Below, one piece after another: positions 8,673 through 17,089 of a stretch of 64,000 nt of DNA. Numbering within the stretch: position 1 is the stretch's first letter; every line of letters begins with the position of its first letter. The translations under genes were made by a program, and so were the position numbers. The notes beneath the pieces were generated by a model. The model made no database searches. It saw nothing but the letters and a program-made list of their open reading frames with translations, and was not told the DNA's origin. This stretch comes from Coprobacter secundus (lineage in GTDB: Bacteria; Bacteroidota; Bacteroidia; Bacteroidales; Coprobacteraceae): the NCBI GenBank assembly GCA_000803105.1, contig JTDA01000007.1:1-64000 (forward strand), written 5' to 3'.

Positions 8673-10463
8673 TTAATATACGAGTACTTTATTGTTATTG
8701 ACGATATAAATTCCCTTCGGCACTGAAACTACTTGTTTACCTGCTGTAACAGTCATACTCTTTACTATTTGTCCGTAGATATTTAATATTTGTACCTCCG
8801 AATTCTCTTGAGCTTCTACAAATATTTGATTTTTCCCTCCATAGACTTTTATATTTTGGTCTTGAGATACAGTGGCAGTAGTCAGCCCTGTGGGTAATTC
8901 CATTCCAGGAATTTCATAAGAAGAAATGGTAGCGACCCAGGAGCCGGCGTCTTTTCTACCATCCAAAGTAAATGATTCATCAACAAAACTGGTAGAAGAT
9001 GTTGCGCTACTACGAGTAAATGCCAGCAATTGCTTTCCATCGAATAAGCATCCCCATGCAGAAGCAGAACCACCTTTAACCAAGTTGTATTCATTATCTA
9101 TTGTCCATGTTTTACTATCGTACGTTAAAAGATAAACATTACCTAAAGCATAGCCGTATGTGTAGACTTTCCCATTCTCATCCTCATATGCGCCATAATA
9201 TCCTCCGATTGTTTTATCACCGATGGCACCGCCTTGCCATGTCCCGTCAGTTGCGCTGCATTTGATTAGGAATCCCGATTGTAAAGTACTCGAACCCGAA
9301 ATCAGAGCCTCTGATTTATCGGCTCCGAATCCACCTACGACATGTCCCATCAAATATAAACTTCCGTTCTGGATATCCATTTTCTTATTCTGGGTAGTAT
9401 GCTTGCCGTTACTGGCTGCAAAAGCTGGAAAATGTTTTACCCATGCGACAGACATATCGGTATTTACAGCACCTGCAATAATATCGTCAAAAGTAGTCGG
9501 TTGTATTGTAGTATCACCCAATTTTATTTCAGAAGTTTCCGTAGTACTGCCTTTTACCATACCTAAAAAATATATCTTTCCATCTGCATATGCTATATCA
9601 TTGATACTCTCTCTGGCAGCAGACCCTGTAGTGGTCACATGTCCCAGATAATTGCCTTCTTTATCCAGTTTCACTAAAAACAAGTCCCCTACAGTCCCTT
9701 GAGGATCACCATTCCATCCTTCGGTATTGTAAGGAGTCAATATGACCTTGTCTCCGCCCTCTTTAGTAAAAGTCATTTCTTTTCGGTAGTTCCCGGCGAT
9801 ATATAAATTCCCCTCATTATCCTCCGTTGCACCATAGAAGTAGAAACCTTGTGGAGTATATTCTTTGTAATAAGTTGCATTCGGTTCTCCGGAATAATCG
9901 ACATGAATCAGTTGAGTCCATTCAACAGCTCCATCAGTACTGATTTTGGCCAGTATTCCCTGGTATACCCAGTGACCCGGATATTCCCAGATGACATCCG
10001 TCGTTTCACCCTTAGCATCGACTAACGATACCAGCTTGCCGTTTCCAGCGGCATCATAATTGGTATGGTAGAATTTCAGTGCAAGAAACGCACCTCCGTC
10101 AACAGTAGGAGTATAAGCACAATCAGAAAGCGAAGCACCGCCCCAGCAGCTGTTTATCGACCAGATAAGATCTCCATTTTTTTCTAATTTCTGGAATACG
10201 ATATTTAAATTTCCTGATGAGCTGCTTCCATTATAAGGAGCTCCGGTTCCCAATATCTCTCCTTCATAAGAGATAGTATTGGATTCTCCTGAAGAACCGA
10301 AATTCGAAAATGCGAATATCTTTCCATCCGCACTTTTGGCAAGAGAGTGGGCATTAGTACCCATTGGAGCAATTAAAGGTTTTGCCCACTGAAAATTAAC
10401 GTCTCCGGCATAAGCGGATACCCCGCATACCATCGAAAAAACAAGCAGTAAAATCTTTTTCAT
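8673..10463 (-). CDS. Secreted protein with T9SS-like C-terminal sorting domain
   Basis: 596 aa. The signal peptide MKKILLLVFSMVCGVSAYAG has a type I site. The body has repeated blades such as SLAKSADGKIFAFSNFG, KISTDGAVEWTQLI and AYADGKIYFLGMV, which suggests a beta-propeller or SBBP-like fold. The last about 75 residues (KVYGGKNQIFVEA...VQILNIYGQIVKSM...PKGIYIVNNNKVLVY) match the style of Por-type (type A) sorting domains and DUF6383. I infer export by type IX secretion and a cell-surface location. No enzyme motif is visible. It is monocistronic. Confidence 0.7.
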   Translation of the reverse strand: MKKILLLVFSMVCGVSAYAGDVNFQWAKPLIAPMGTNAHSLAKSADGKIFAFSNFGSSGESNTISYEGEILGTGAPYNGSSSSGNLNIVFQKLEKNGDLIWSINSCWGGASLSDCAYTPTVDGGAFLALKFYHTNYDAAGNGKLVSLVDAKGETTDVIWEYPGHWVYQGILAKISTDGAVEWTQLIHVDYSGEPNATYYKEYTPQGFYFYGATEDNEGNLYIAGNYRKEMTFTKEGGDKVILTPYNTEGWNGDPQGTVGDLFLVKLDKEGNYLGHVTTTGSAARESINDIAYADGKIYFLGMVKGSTTETSEIKLGDTTIQPTTFDDIIAGAVNTDMSVAWVKHFPAFAASNGKHTTQNKKMDIQNGSLYLMGHVVGGFGADKSEALISGSSTLQSGFLIKCSATDGTWQGGAIGDKTIGGYYGAYEDENGKVYTYGYALGNVYLLTYDSKTWTIDNEYNLVKGGSASAWGCLFDGKQLLAFTRSSATSSTSFVDESFTLDGRKDAGSWVATISSYEIPGMELPTGLTTATVSQDQNIKVYGGKNQIFVEAQENSEVQILNIYGQIVKSMTVTAGKQVVSVPKGIYIVNNNKVLVY

Positions 10464-10805
10464 TGTCAGTCAATTTTTTAATATATTTATAATATATTTT
10501 ATCGTGGGCAAAAGTATATTTTGGATAAAAATTGTAAAATCCCTTGATTTAGGTATTTTGAAAAGAACGAATCGGTATTTGTAGGTATTGTTAAAAAAGT
10601 GATGTCATAAAAACAGTCGGACATAATTTTTATGCCCGACTTAAAAAATAAAATGAGTATTGAGAGATATGGCATACATCCTGTCGGTGTATGTACAAAT
10701 AAATATTGAGCTACAAGTCAGAACACCTGTTCCGAACAAAAATGAAGACGAACGATTTTTTATTTTAATCTTTTCACGATTCTTTTTCCCAAATTATCAT
10801 GTAAA
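10464..10805. other. Intergenic region, 342 bp
   Basis: Holds the 5' region of the surface-protein gene at the left and the terminator of the DUF3737-patB unit (10614-10642). The remainder (about 10643-10805) is AT-rich with no ORF or repeat that I can support. Confidence 0.6.
10614..10642 (-). terminator. Intrinsic terminator of the DUF3737-patB unit
   Basis: On the minus strand AAGTCGGGCATAA pairs with TTATGTCCGACTG (one mismatch) and is followed by TTTTTATG. It lies 163 bp after the patB stop codon with no gene between. Confidence 0.75.
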
Positions 10806-11969
10806 TTACTTTTTATATGCAAAATTTCTGAAGCGTTCCAGCCCTTCTATCAATACTGCACGAGGGCAGGCTATATTCCAGCGCATGAAACCTTCTCCCT
10901 CAGCACCATACATCCTACCGGCATTAAGCCATAGTCTTGCCTCATTGACCAATCGATGCTCGAGTTGCTCTGACGAAATTCTAAATTTACGACAATCCAT
11001 CCATACAAGATAAGTTCCTTCCAATATGGTAATTGGAAACCCCGGTAGATACGTTTTACAAAAGTCCCGCATGTACAGATAGTTCTGGTTCAGATAATCC
11101 AACAGTTGTTCCAGCCATTCCTCACTATCGTTATAGGCAGCTTGAGTAGCGATTACACCAAACGGATTGACATCGCACACCTCATTGTCATTAATCGCGC
11201 GGTCGATTTTAGCTCGGACAACATCATCTGCACAAACAATATTCGCAATTTGCAATCCGGCAATATTAAATGCTTTGCTGGGAGACAAACATGTTATCGA
11301 ATGGATAAGAAATTCATCTGAAATAGATGCGAATGGAGTATAAACATAATCTGGAAGAATTAGTTCGCAATGAATTTCATCTGCAACTACCATAACTCCA
11401 TTACGAATACAGATTTCTCCAATACGTGTCAGTTCCTCACGTGTCCATACTCGCCCGGCAGGATTATGCGGATTACAAAGTAACATCACCTTAACTTTCG
11501 GGTCAGTAGTTTTTCTCTCTAAATCGTCGAAATCGATGAAAAAAGAATTGTTGGCATAAATCAATGGAGAAGAGACTATCTCGCATCCATTATTGCGGAT
11601 AGAGGAGAAAAAACAGTTATAGACTGGTGTCTGTACCAGTACTCTATCTCCGGGTTGAGTCAGAGCCTTGATAATGGCCGACAAAGCAGGAACTACCCCC
11701 GATGTGTAAATAATCCATTCGCGTCCGATGGCCCAACCATGACGACGAACAAACCAATCTGTTACAGCCTTATAATAACTGTCAGGTACTCGGGTATATC
11801 CGAAGATACCATGCTCTACCCGCTGGCGCAAAGCATCGACGATAGCAGGAGCCGTACGGAAGTCCATATCAGCCACCCACATGGGTAGTACATCTTCATT
11901 TTTTGCACTATCCCATTTATAGGAACAAGTTCCACGACGAGGTACTTGCTCATCGAAGTTGTATTTCAT
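10806..11969 (-). CDS. patB: MalY/PatB-family PLP-dependent cystathionine beta-lyase
   Basis: 387 aa from MKYNFDEQVPRRG; an ATG six bases earlier (11975) is equally in frame. A fold-type I aminotransferase-like C-S lyase that should cleave cystathionine or cysteine conjugates to a thiol, pyruvate and ammonia. Family signals are LPMWVADMDFRTAP, CNPHNPAGRVW, the PLP-ring Asp197 in VVADEIHCEL, and the PLP Schiff-base Lys232 in SPSKAFNIAG. It follows the DUF3737 gene by about 11 bp. Both share a promoter with an operator that also precedes the flavodoxin-MATE unit, which suggests a role in a joint stress or detoxification response (inference). Confidence 0.9.
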   Translation of the reverse strand: MKYNFDEQVPRRGTCSYKWDSAKNEDVLPMWVADMDFRTAPAIVDALRQRVEHGIFGYTRVPDSYYKAVTDWFVRRHGWAIGREWIIYTSGVVPALSAIIKALTQPGDRVLVQTPVYNCFFSSIRNNGCEIVSSPLIYANNSFFIDFDDLERKTTDPKVKVMLLCNPHNPAGRVWTREELTRIGEICIRNGVMVVADEIHCELILPDYVYTPFASISDEFLIHSITCLSPSKAFNIAGLQIANIVCADDVVRAKIDRAINDNEVCDVNPFGVIATQAAYNDSEEWLEQLLDYLNQNYLYMRDFCKTYLPGFPITILEGTYLVWMDCRKFRISSEQLEHRLVNEARLWLNAGRMYGAEGEGFMRWNIACPRAVLIEGLERFRNFAYKK

Positions 11970-11980
11970 ATTCATTCACC

Positions 11981-12847
11981 TTATTTATTGAAACAAGTTT
12001 GCTCATCTCTGAGACGAATATCACAGTTAGCCGGAGCCTTGATATTCTCATCAATCGTTACCGAACCGATTGCATCGGCAACAATCCGTCCGGACATTGG
12101 GTTCTTGATGTTGGTTATAGCACCGCGAATATCTGCTTGCAATGTACTATATTCAAATGCTCGGTCACAATCAGTACCGAAGGTACAGTTTTCCAACACG
12201 AGGTCGTGTGCATAACAGAGTGGTTGTTCACCCGTTATATGACAATTTATCAGACGCAGATTTTTTGAATGCCAGCCGAGATATTCTCCATTCAGTTCAG
12301 AGTCGTAAATGGTTACATTCTCCACTTCCCAAAAAGCATCTTTCGTTGTAATTTTGGCATGATGTATCTCTACATTCTTCACATATTGGAAGACATACTT
12401 GCTATCGCTCTCCAAACCATCCACATAAATGTTATTGCTGAACATAAAAGGGTAGGTGCCTCCGTGCAATTTGAGATTTTTGATACGTATATCGTTGCAA
12501 CGCCAGAATACTTCATCTGCATCGTTCATTATGACGTTCTCGATATCGATTTCATTCATCTCACGAAACATTTTCGGAGCATCAATCACTGTATCTGTCA
12601 TTTTCAGGTGGTCACTATACCATAATGCCGAACGACCACCTACATCGAAATAACAGCGGTCTATCTTGAAACCATGTACATGCCAAAAAGGATAATTACC
12701 CTCAAAACGGCAATTGGTAGCTATAATGTTGCTGCACTCTTTTATAGCCGATTCGCCGGTGCGAATGGTCACATTGTCTATATGGAGGTCGTGAGATTCA
12801 AACAAAGGTCGTTCGCCTCCGAATTCGGTATCTTTTATTAATTTCAT
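11981..12847 (-). CDS. DUF3737 family protein (beta-helix-like)
   Basis: 288 aa from MKLIKDTEFGGERPLFESHD at 12847. The longer ATG at 12943 would place the -7 box inside the coding region. The sequence is made of short repeats with asparagine and aromatic positions (NVTIRTGESAIKECSNIIATNCRF, NLRLINCHITGEQPLCYAHDLVLENCTF), as in right-handed beta-helices. DUF3737 has no established function. No catalytic motif is obvious and there is no signal peptide. It is the first gene of a two-gene unit with patB. Confidence 0.88.
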   Translation of the reverse strand: MKLIKDTEFGGERPLFESHDLHIDNVTIRTGESAIKECSNIIATNCRFEGNYPFWHVHGFKIDRCYFDVGGRSALWYSDHLKMTDTVIDAPKMFREMNEIDIENVIMNDADEVFWRCNDIRIKNLKLHGGTYPFMFSNNIYVDGLESDSKYVFQYVKNVEIHHAKITTKDAFWEVENVTIYDSELNGEYLGWHSKNLRLINCHITGEQPLCYAHDLVLENCTFGTDCDRAFEYSTLQADIRGAITNIKNPMSGRIVADAIGSVTIDENIKAPANCDIRLRDEQTCFNK

Positions 12848-12940
12848 TTGTAATAATGTTTTAGTTGTCAGACTATTTGTTTCGAAAAAGACGCTCACTC
12901 CATTACTCTTGGAACCAACAGTCTCTCTATTTTTATATGG

Positions 12941-13004
12941 CAAAATTAAGTCAAAACCTCATTTCTCATAGTAGATAAATTACAGATAAAATAACCTCAA
13001 TTAC
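12941..13004 (-). promoter_or_regulatory. Promoter and shared operator of the DUF3737-patB unit
   Basis: On the minus strand a TAATTTTG -7 box (12941-12948) lies 21 bp downstream of a 35-bp block (12970-13004). Read on the plus strand the block starts AGTAGATAAATTAC and ends AATTAC. The same block, 30 of 35 positions identical, occurs 21 bp upstream of the -7 box of the flavodoxin unit (16944-16978). On the minus strand it contains two GTAATT direct repeats starting 21 bp apart, as expected for two turns of helix bound by an AraC-type activator. The regulator is not encoded nearby. Confidence 0.75.
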
Positions 13005-13071
13005 TGATATTGCCCCAAGCAATTATCAATAAAAAAACTCCAGCGTTCCTTTATCAAAACATCCAAACCTG

Positions 13072-14484
13072 TCACTCTTTTTTCATCCAACGTTCCCGCT
13101 TCAGGCGGATGAGAAAAATCGCGCCTCGGAAACAGAGTTCCACACACATAGCTATCCATACGCCTTTCAGCCCCAATGACGGTGCAAGTATAGCAGCCAG
13201 AGACAAACGCACGGCCCAGATACTGAAAAAATTCATCAGACACGGTACGAGTGTATCAGTTGCCCCGACGAAAACACCATAGGCGACAATCGACGCAGCA
13301 AACATCGGTTCTGCAAACGCTTCGATACGCAATGCCATCACACCCAGTTCACGAATTTCATCGACAGGAGTCATCAACCCGATAATTTGTGGTGCAAAAA
13401 GATACATGAATACCCCCATAATACCCATGACAACCATACCCATAAATACGGTCATGTGCGCAAAACTTCGGGTCAACTCACGGCGTTTTGCCCCCAAACT
13501 CTGGCCGACCAATGTAGTGGCAGCATCGGCAATACCATAGCCGGGCATATAGCAAAGACTTTCTGCGGTGATGGCAAACGAATTGGCAGCGATGGCAAAG
13601 ATACCTAATGGCGCTACGATAACTGTTGTCATAATTTGAGCCCCACAAATGACAATGTGCTCTATACCCATCGGTAGACCGATATGTAAAGCCTTTTTCA
13701 AAGTATTCAAGACTGGACGGAAACTACCACGTTCTCCGGTCAGACGCAATTCAGCGGAACGAGTCCAAAGGTATCTCAACAATATGGTAGCGACAACAAC
13801 TTCGGCAGCAGCTGTTCCCAAAGCAGCACCTTTGACTCCCAACCCTGCTCCCGGCATTGTAAAAAAGAAACCCGCTATGTTCCACTCACGCGAAGGAAAT
13901 ATCAAAAAGAAGTTGAATATGACATCGAGCACGCACATTACCACACCTAGCAGGCTCGGTACACGCATATTACCGCTACATCGGAGCATGCCTCCTGCAA
14001 GGAAATTCATCTGTAAAGCAGGGAGAAAAAGGGAAAAGATAAGAAAATAAAGCGACGCGTCGTGACGGATGGAAACATCGCCTCCCAGCCATTCAGGCAA
14101 AGCACTACTGATCGTTGCCCCTATTGACGCTAATAACAAACTGAAACAAAGCGTTGCTGTGACCGATTGACGTAATATGACCCTTGCCCCTCGCATGTCA
14201 CCGGCACCGATACGGTGTGCCACTTGTACAGAAAAACCCGTAGCAGCAGCTACACACAACCCCCAAAAGAGCCATGTGGTCGTCGAAACTAAACCGATAG
14301 CGGCTGATTCCTCGGCACCAAGACTGCCCACCATTGCCGCATCGATATATTGCATGACAATGGAAGAAAGTTGTGCTATAATAGCCGGTACACTCAATTG
14401 CACTGTCAGACGTAACTGTTGGGACAGAGTCATTGGCTTACCGTCTCGAATCATGGCGAGGAGAGCATCACTACGCATTTTCAT
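13072..14484 (-). CDS. MATE-family multidrug efflux transporter
   Basis: 470 aa from MKMRSDALLAMIRDGKPMTL. The ATG overlaps the stop of the upstream DUF418 gene (ATGA). Twelve hydrophobic segments form two similar halves. The first helix region contains VPAIIAQLSSIVMQYIDAAMVGSLG, and the second half repeats GLPMGIEHIVICGAQIMTTVIVAPLG. It should export cationic drugs or metabolites in exchange for Na+ or H+. It is last in the flavodoxin-acetyltransferase-DUF418-MATE unit. Confidence 0.92.
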   Translation of the reverse strand: MKMRSDALLAMIRDGKPMTLSQQLRLTVQLSVPAIIAQLSSIVMQYIDAAMVGSLGAEESAAIGLVSTTTWLFWGLCVAAATGFSVQVAHRIGAGDMRGARVILRQSVTATLCFSLLLASIGATISSALPEWLGGDVSIRHDASLYFLIFSLFLPALQMNFLAGGMLRCSGNMRVPSLLGVVMCVLDVIFNFFLIFPSREWNIAGFFFTMPGAGLGVKGAALGTAAAEVVVATILLRYLWTRSAELRLTGERGSFRPVLNTLKKALHIGLPMGIEHIVICGAQIMTTVIVAPLGIFAIAANSFAITAESLCYMPGYGIADAATTLVGQSLGAKRRELTRSFAHMTVFMGMVVMGIMGVFMYLFAPQIIGLMTPVDEIRELGVMALRIEAFAEPMFAASIVAYGVFVGATDTLVPCLMNFFSIWAVRLSLAAILAPSLGLKGVWIAMCVELCFRGAIFLIRLKRERWMKKE

Positions 14485-15731
14485 ACGCTTTTTTTCTTTA
14501 GGAGATTGAATACTCTTCCGTAAGTCAGCATACGCCATATCCATTCCAGTGGGCCAAATTGGCAATAATGTAACCAGACGTTACTGAATAGGGCTTGGAC
14601 TATCCATACTCCTATAGCAATCAAGATTACATAGACAAGTCCTGTTTCGGCACCAAAGCCCCATCCGATACCATAGAAAAGCAACATTCCGAACAATGAT
14701 TGCCCGATATAATTGGTAAGAGCCATACGTCCTGGCATGGCAAAGAAACGGAATATGCCCCATCGGGGATGACGTAAAAAACAGAGGCAGATACTTGCCA
14801 CATACGCAAAACTGAGTGGAAATACACTGGTAAAGTATAGTACGGAATGTGCTCCGAGGCTCTGCGGACAATTATTCATAATACTCCATGCATAGAAAAG
14901 AGACAATGGCAATCCGAAACCGAATCCATAACGGGCAATCTGCCGCAATACGGGTCGGCGGCTCTCCAAATCGGCATAGAGGCGATTACGACCGATATAG
15001 AACCCCAAGAGAAACAGTCCCAATACTTTAAAGTAGCGATTGCCGTCGATAAATTCCTGAATTCGGACCAGTGCTCCCTGAACAAGAAATTTAAAAGTTC
15101 CACTATAATGTTTTGCATCGCGTAACCAATAAGCAAAGTTTTCATCCGTAATGCCATATTTGTCACAATAGGTTTGCTGAAGTTTTACAACAGAAGCTGA
15201 CGGATAAATGCCGGAAAGTTCCACGGTAAAATCTACCGCTATGGGAACAGCTAACAATCCGAAAGCCGATACCAGTAACATCCGGTTAGAGACATTACGG
15301 AAAAGCGGTAACAACATCCCCAACAAAGCATAAAGCATCAGAATATCTCCACTCCAAAGAAACATCAAGTGCAAAAAACCGACCGATAACAATATCACCA
15401 TCCGTCGATAAAAAATACGGAAACCGTTGGTTCCACGCTCCACGGCATTGGCGATGATAATCGAAAATCCTATACCGAACAACAACGAGAAAATGGTGTA
15501 GAATTTCCCGTCGACAAAGGTATATTGCAAATAACGCACAATCCGGTCAACATCTACGGTCGACATGGATTCTGTTGCCTCCGTCGGAAGGAACGAATAG
15601 AGCGAAAACTCCGTAAAATTGGCCAGTGCAATACCCAACAAAGCCACTCCACGCAACACGTCCAAAATAATGTGTCGCTCAGACGGCTTGACCGGCATAG
15701 CCACACGACAAGAAGCAGACTTCGCTTTCAT
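14481..15731 (-). CDS. DUF418 domain-containing membrane protein (YeiB-like)
   Basis: 416 aa with about ten hydrophobic helices. The N-terminal HIILDVLRGVALLGIALAN is the conserved first helix of the YeiB/DUF418 group, and the C-terminal MLTYGRVFNLLKKK is the usual end. The group is related to acyltransferase-like membrane proteins, and its function is unproven. It begins 3 bp after the acetyltransferase stop and overlaps the MATE start by 4 bp, so translation is probably coupled. Confidence 0.88.
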   Translation of the reverse strand: MKAKSASCRVAMPVKPSERHIILDVLRGVALLGIALANFTEFSLYSFLPTEATESMSTVDVDRIVRYLQYTFVDGKFYTIFSLLFGIGFSIIIANAVERGTNGFRIFYRRMVILLSVGFLHLMFLWSGDILMLYALLGMLLPLFRNVSNRMLLVSAFGLLAVPIAVDFTVELSGIYPSASVVKLQQTYCDKYGITDENFAYWLRDAKHYSGTFKFLVQGALVRIQEFIDGNRYFKVLGLFLLGFYIGRNRLYADLESRRPVLRQIARYGFGFGLPLSLFYAWSIMNNCPQSLGAHSVLYFTSVFPLSFAYVASICLCFLRHPRWGIFRFFAMPGRMALTNYIGQSLFGMLLFYGIGWGFGAETGLVYVILIAIGVWIVQALFSNVWLHYCQFGPLEWIWRMLTYGRVFNLLKKKSV

Positions 15732-15734
15732 GAA

Positions 15735-16325
15735 CTACAGCTTTTGGGGAATATGTTTGTTGATGTCAATATGGCGGATACACTTCGCCGGAACACCACC
15801 TACAATAGTATTTCCCGCCACGTCTTTTGTAACGACAGACCCGGCTGCAATGATAGCGTTATCACCGATTGTCACGCCACGCAGGATAGTACTGTTCGAG
15901 CCAACCCAAACATTTTTACCCAGTCTAATCGGTGCTGGATACATCGAAGCACGGTCATCTGGTGCAATGCCATGATTGAGCGTAGCAAAAACCACATTAT
16001 GACCGATAAGACAACCGTCTCCCAGCGTTATCCCCCCATGGTCCTGAAAATGGCAACAAGCATTGATAAAGACATTCCGGCCGATTGTGATATTTTTTCC
16101 AAAATCAGTATAAAATGGAGGGAATATCTTGAACGTACTGTCCACAGGTTTATCGAGCAGTCGCGACATCAGGACACGGAGTTCCTCCTGTGTATGATAA
16201 GCGTTATTTATTTCGAAAGTAATGCGTCGAGCTTCGTCACTCATCTTATCCATGAATTGACAAATCTCCGGGGTATCAAGACTCCCTCCGGAACAAATAT
16301 GCTTCAGAAAATCACCAAGTGTCAT
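15735..16325 (-). CDS. Sugar O-acetyltransferase, left-handed beta-helix (Maa/NodL-like)
   Basis: 196 aa. It has the N-terminal Mac domain (about residues 20-70, NAYHTQEELRVLMSRLLDKPVD) followed by hexapeptide repeats (ITIGRNVFINACCHFQDHGGITLGDGCLIGHNV, LGKNVWVGSNSTILRGVTIGDNAIIAAGSVVTKDV) and VGGVPAKCIRHI. The likely reaction is acetyl transfer from acetyl-CoA to a sugar hydroxyl. The expected catalytic His is in TLNHGIAPDDR. It starts 12 bp after the flavodoxin stop. Confidence 0.9.
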   Translation of the reverse strand: MTLGDFLKHICSGGSLDTPEICQFMDKMSDEARRITFEINNAYHTQEELRVLMSRLLDKPVDSTFKIFPPFYTDFGKNITIGRNVFINACCHFQDHGGITLGDGCLIGHNVVFATLNHGIAPDDRASMYPAPIRLGKNVWVGSNSTILRGVTIGDNAIIAAGSVVTKDVAGNTIVGGVPAKCIRHIDINKHIPQKL

Positions 16326-16337
16326 TTATTGCCCCCC

Positions 16338-16877
16338 TTATGCACGTTTACCCATCTCAAATGCTTCTTGCAACTTCGGATTGCCTTTAATCTCCCCGAC
16401 ATGCCATACCCCGCCACAAAAGACTGTGCCTTTTATCACCGGGTTCTCCAGGCAGTCGAGAAATCCCATAAAGTTGGCAACAATACGGCCCATAATTTCC
16501 TCGTTCTCTTCAGCCGCCGTGGCGATAAAATAAAACTCCTTATTCTTCATCTCTGTATAAGGACCACAGCAACGGTCAATCAATATCTTCATTTGAGCAC
16601 TCATAGCATAAAAATAGACCGGCGTCCCCATGACAATTACATCTGCAGCAAGCATCTTGCCAATAATCTCTGCAGCATCGTCCTTTTGTGGACAAGGTTT
16701 TTGGTATTGGCTACACACACCACATCCCGTGCAAGGGTAGATGGTCTTATTTCGCAGAAAGATTTTTTCTACTTGATTTTTACCTTCTATAGCTCCGCGC
16801 ATGAATTCGTTGCAAAGCGTGTCCGAATTACCACCTAAACGGGGACTGGACGATAAAATCAGAATATTTTTTGACAT
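16338..16877 (-). CDS. Flavodoxin-fold NAD(P)H-dependent reductase with CxxCxxC motif
   Basis: 179 aa. The FMN phosphate loop is SSSPRLGGNSDTL and the second flavin loop is MGTPVYFYAMSAQMK. The motif CTGCGVCSQYQKPC (residues about 49-62) resembles the cysteine cluster of iron-sulfur flavoproteins, although two-electron FMN reductases in this group often keep the cysteines without a cluster. It heads a four-gene unit ending in a MATE pump and shares an operator with DUF3737-patB. A redox or quinone-stress role is an inference. Confidence 0.88.
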   Translation of the reverse strand: MSKNILILSSSPRLGGNSDTLCNEFMRGAIEGKNQVEKIFLRNKTIYPCTGCGVCSQYQKPCPQKDDAAEIIGKMLAADVIVMGTPVYFYAMSAQMKILIDRCCGPYTEMKNKEFYFIATAAEENEEIMGRIVANFMGFLDCLENPVIKGTVFCGGVWHVGEIKGNPKLQEAFEMGKRA

Positions 16878-16914
16878 GGTTTTATATCTTTGATATATAT
16901 TTCATTTTCGTATA

Positions 16915-16978
16915 CAAATGTAGTGAAGAAGTTTATACTACACAGTAGATAAATTACGGATATTATAACCCTAATTAC
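16915..16978 (-). promoter_or_regulatory. Promoter and shared operator of the flavodoxin-MATE unit
   Basis: On the minus strand a TACATTTG -7 box (16915-16922) stands 38 bp before the ATG. Upstream, at exactly 21 bp, is the 35-bp block 16944-16978 (plus-strand start AGTAGATAAATTAC, end AATTAC). It matches the block before DUF3737 at 30 of 35 positions. No good TTG -33 box is present, as expected for an activator-dependent promoter. Confidence 0.75.
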
Positions 16979-17089
16979 ATATTTTTGGAAAAATAAATGC
17001 AATGCAAATAAAAAGAGTATTTTTTTTATCCGGGAAATAGTGGTTGAAGGCAGCAATTCAGGCAAAACAAGTTTGGACAATCGGCTCTT

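Noticed and set aside
15525..16838. Long 437-codon plus-strand ORF opposite DUF418, acetyltransferase and flavodoxin genes
   Set aside because: It is antisense to three well-supported genes and its protein is rich in His, Arg, Thr and Ser with no domain pattern. It is a shadow of the minus-strand codon bias.
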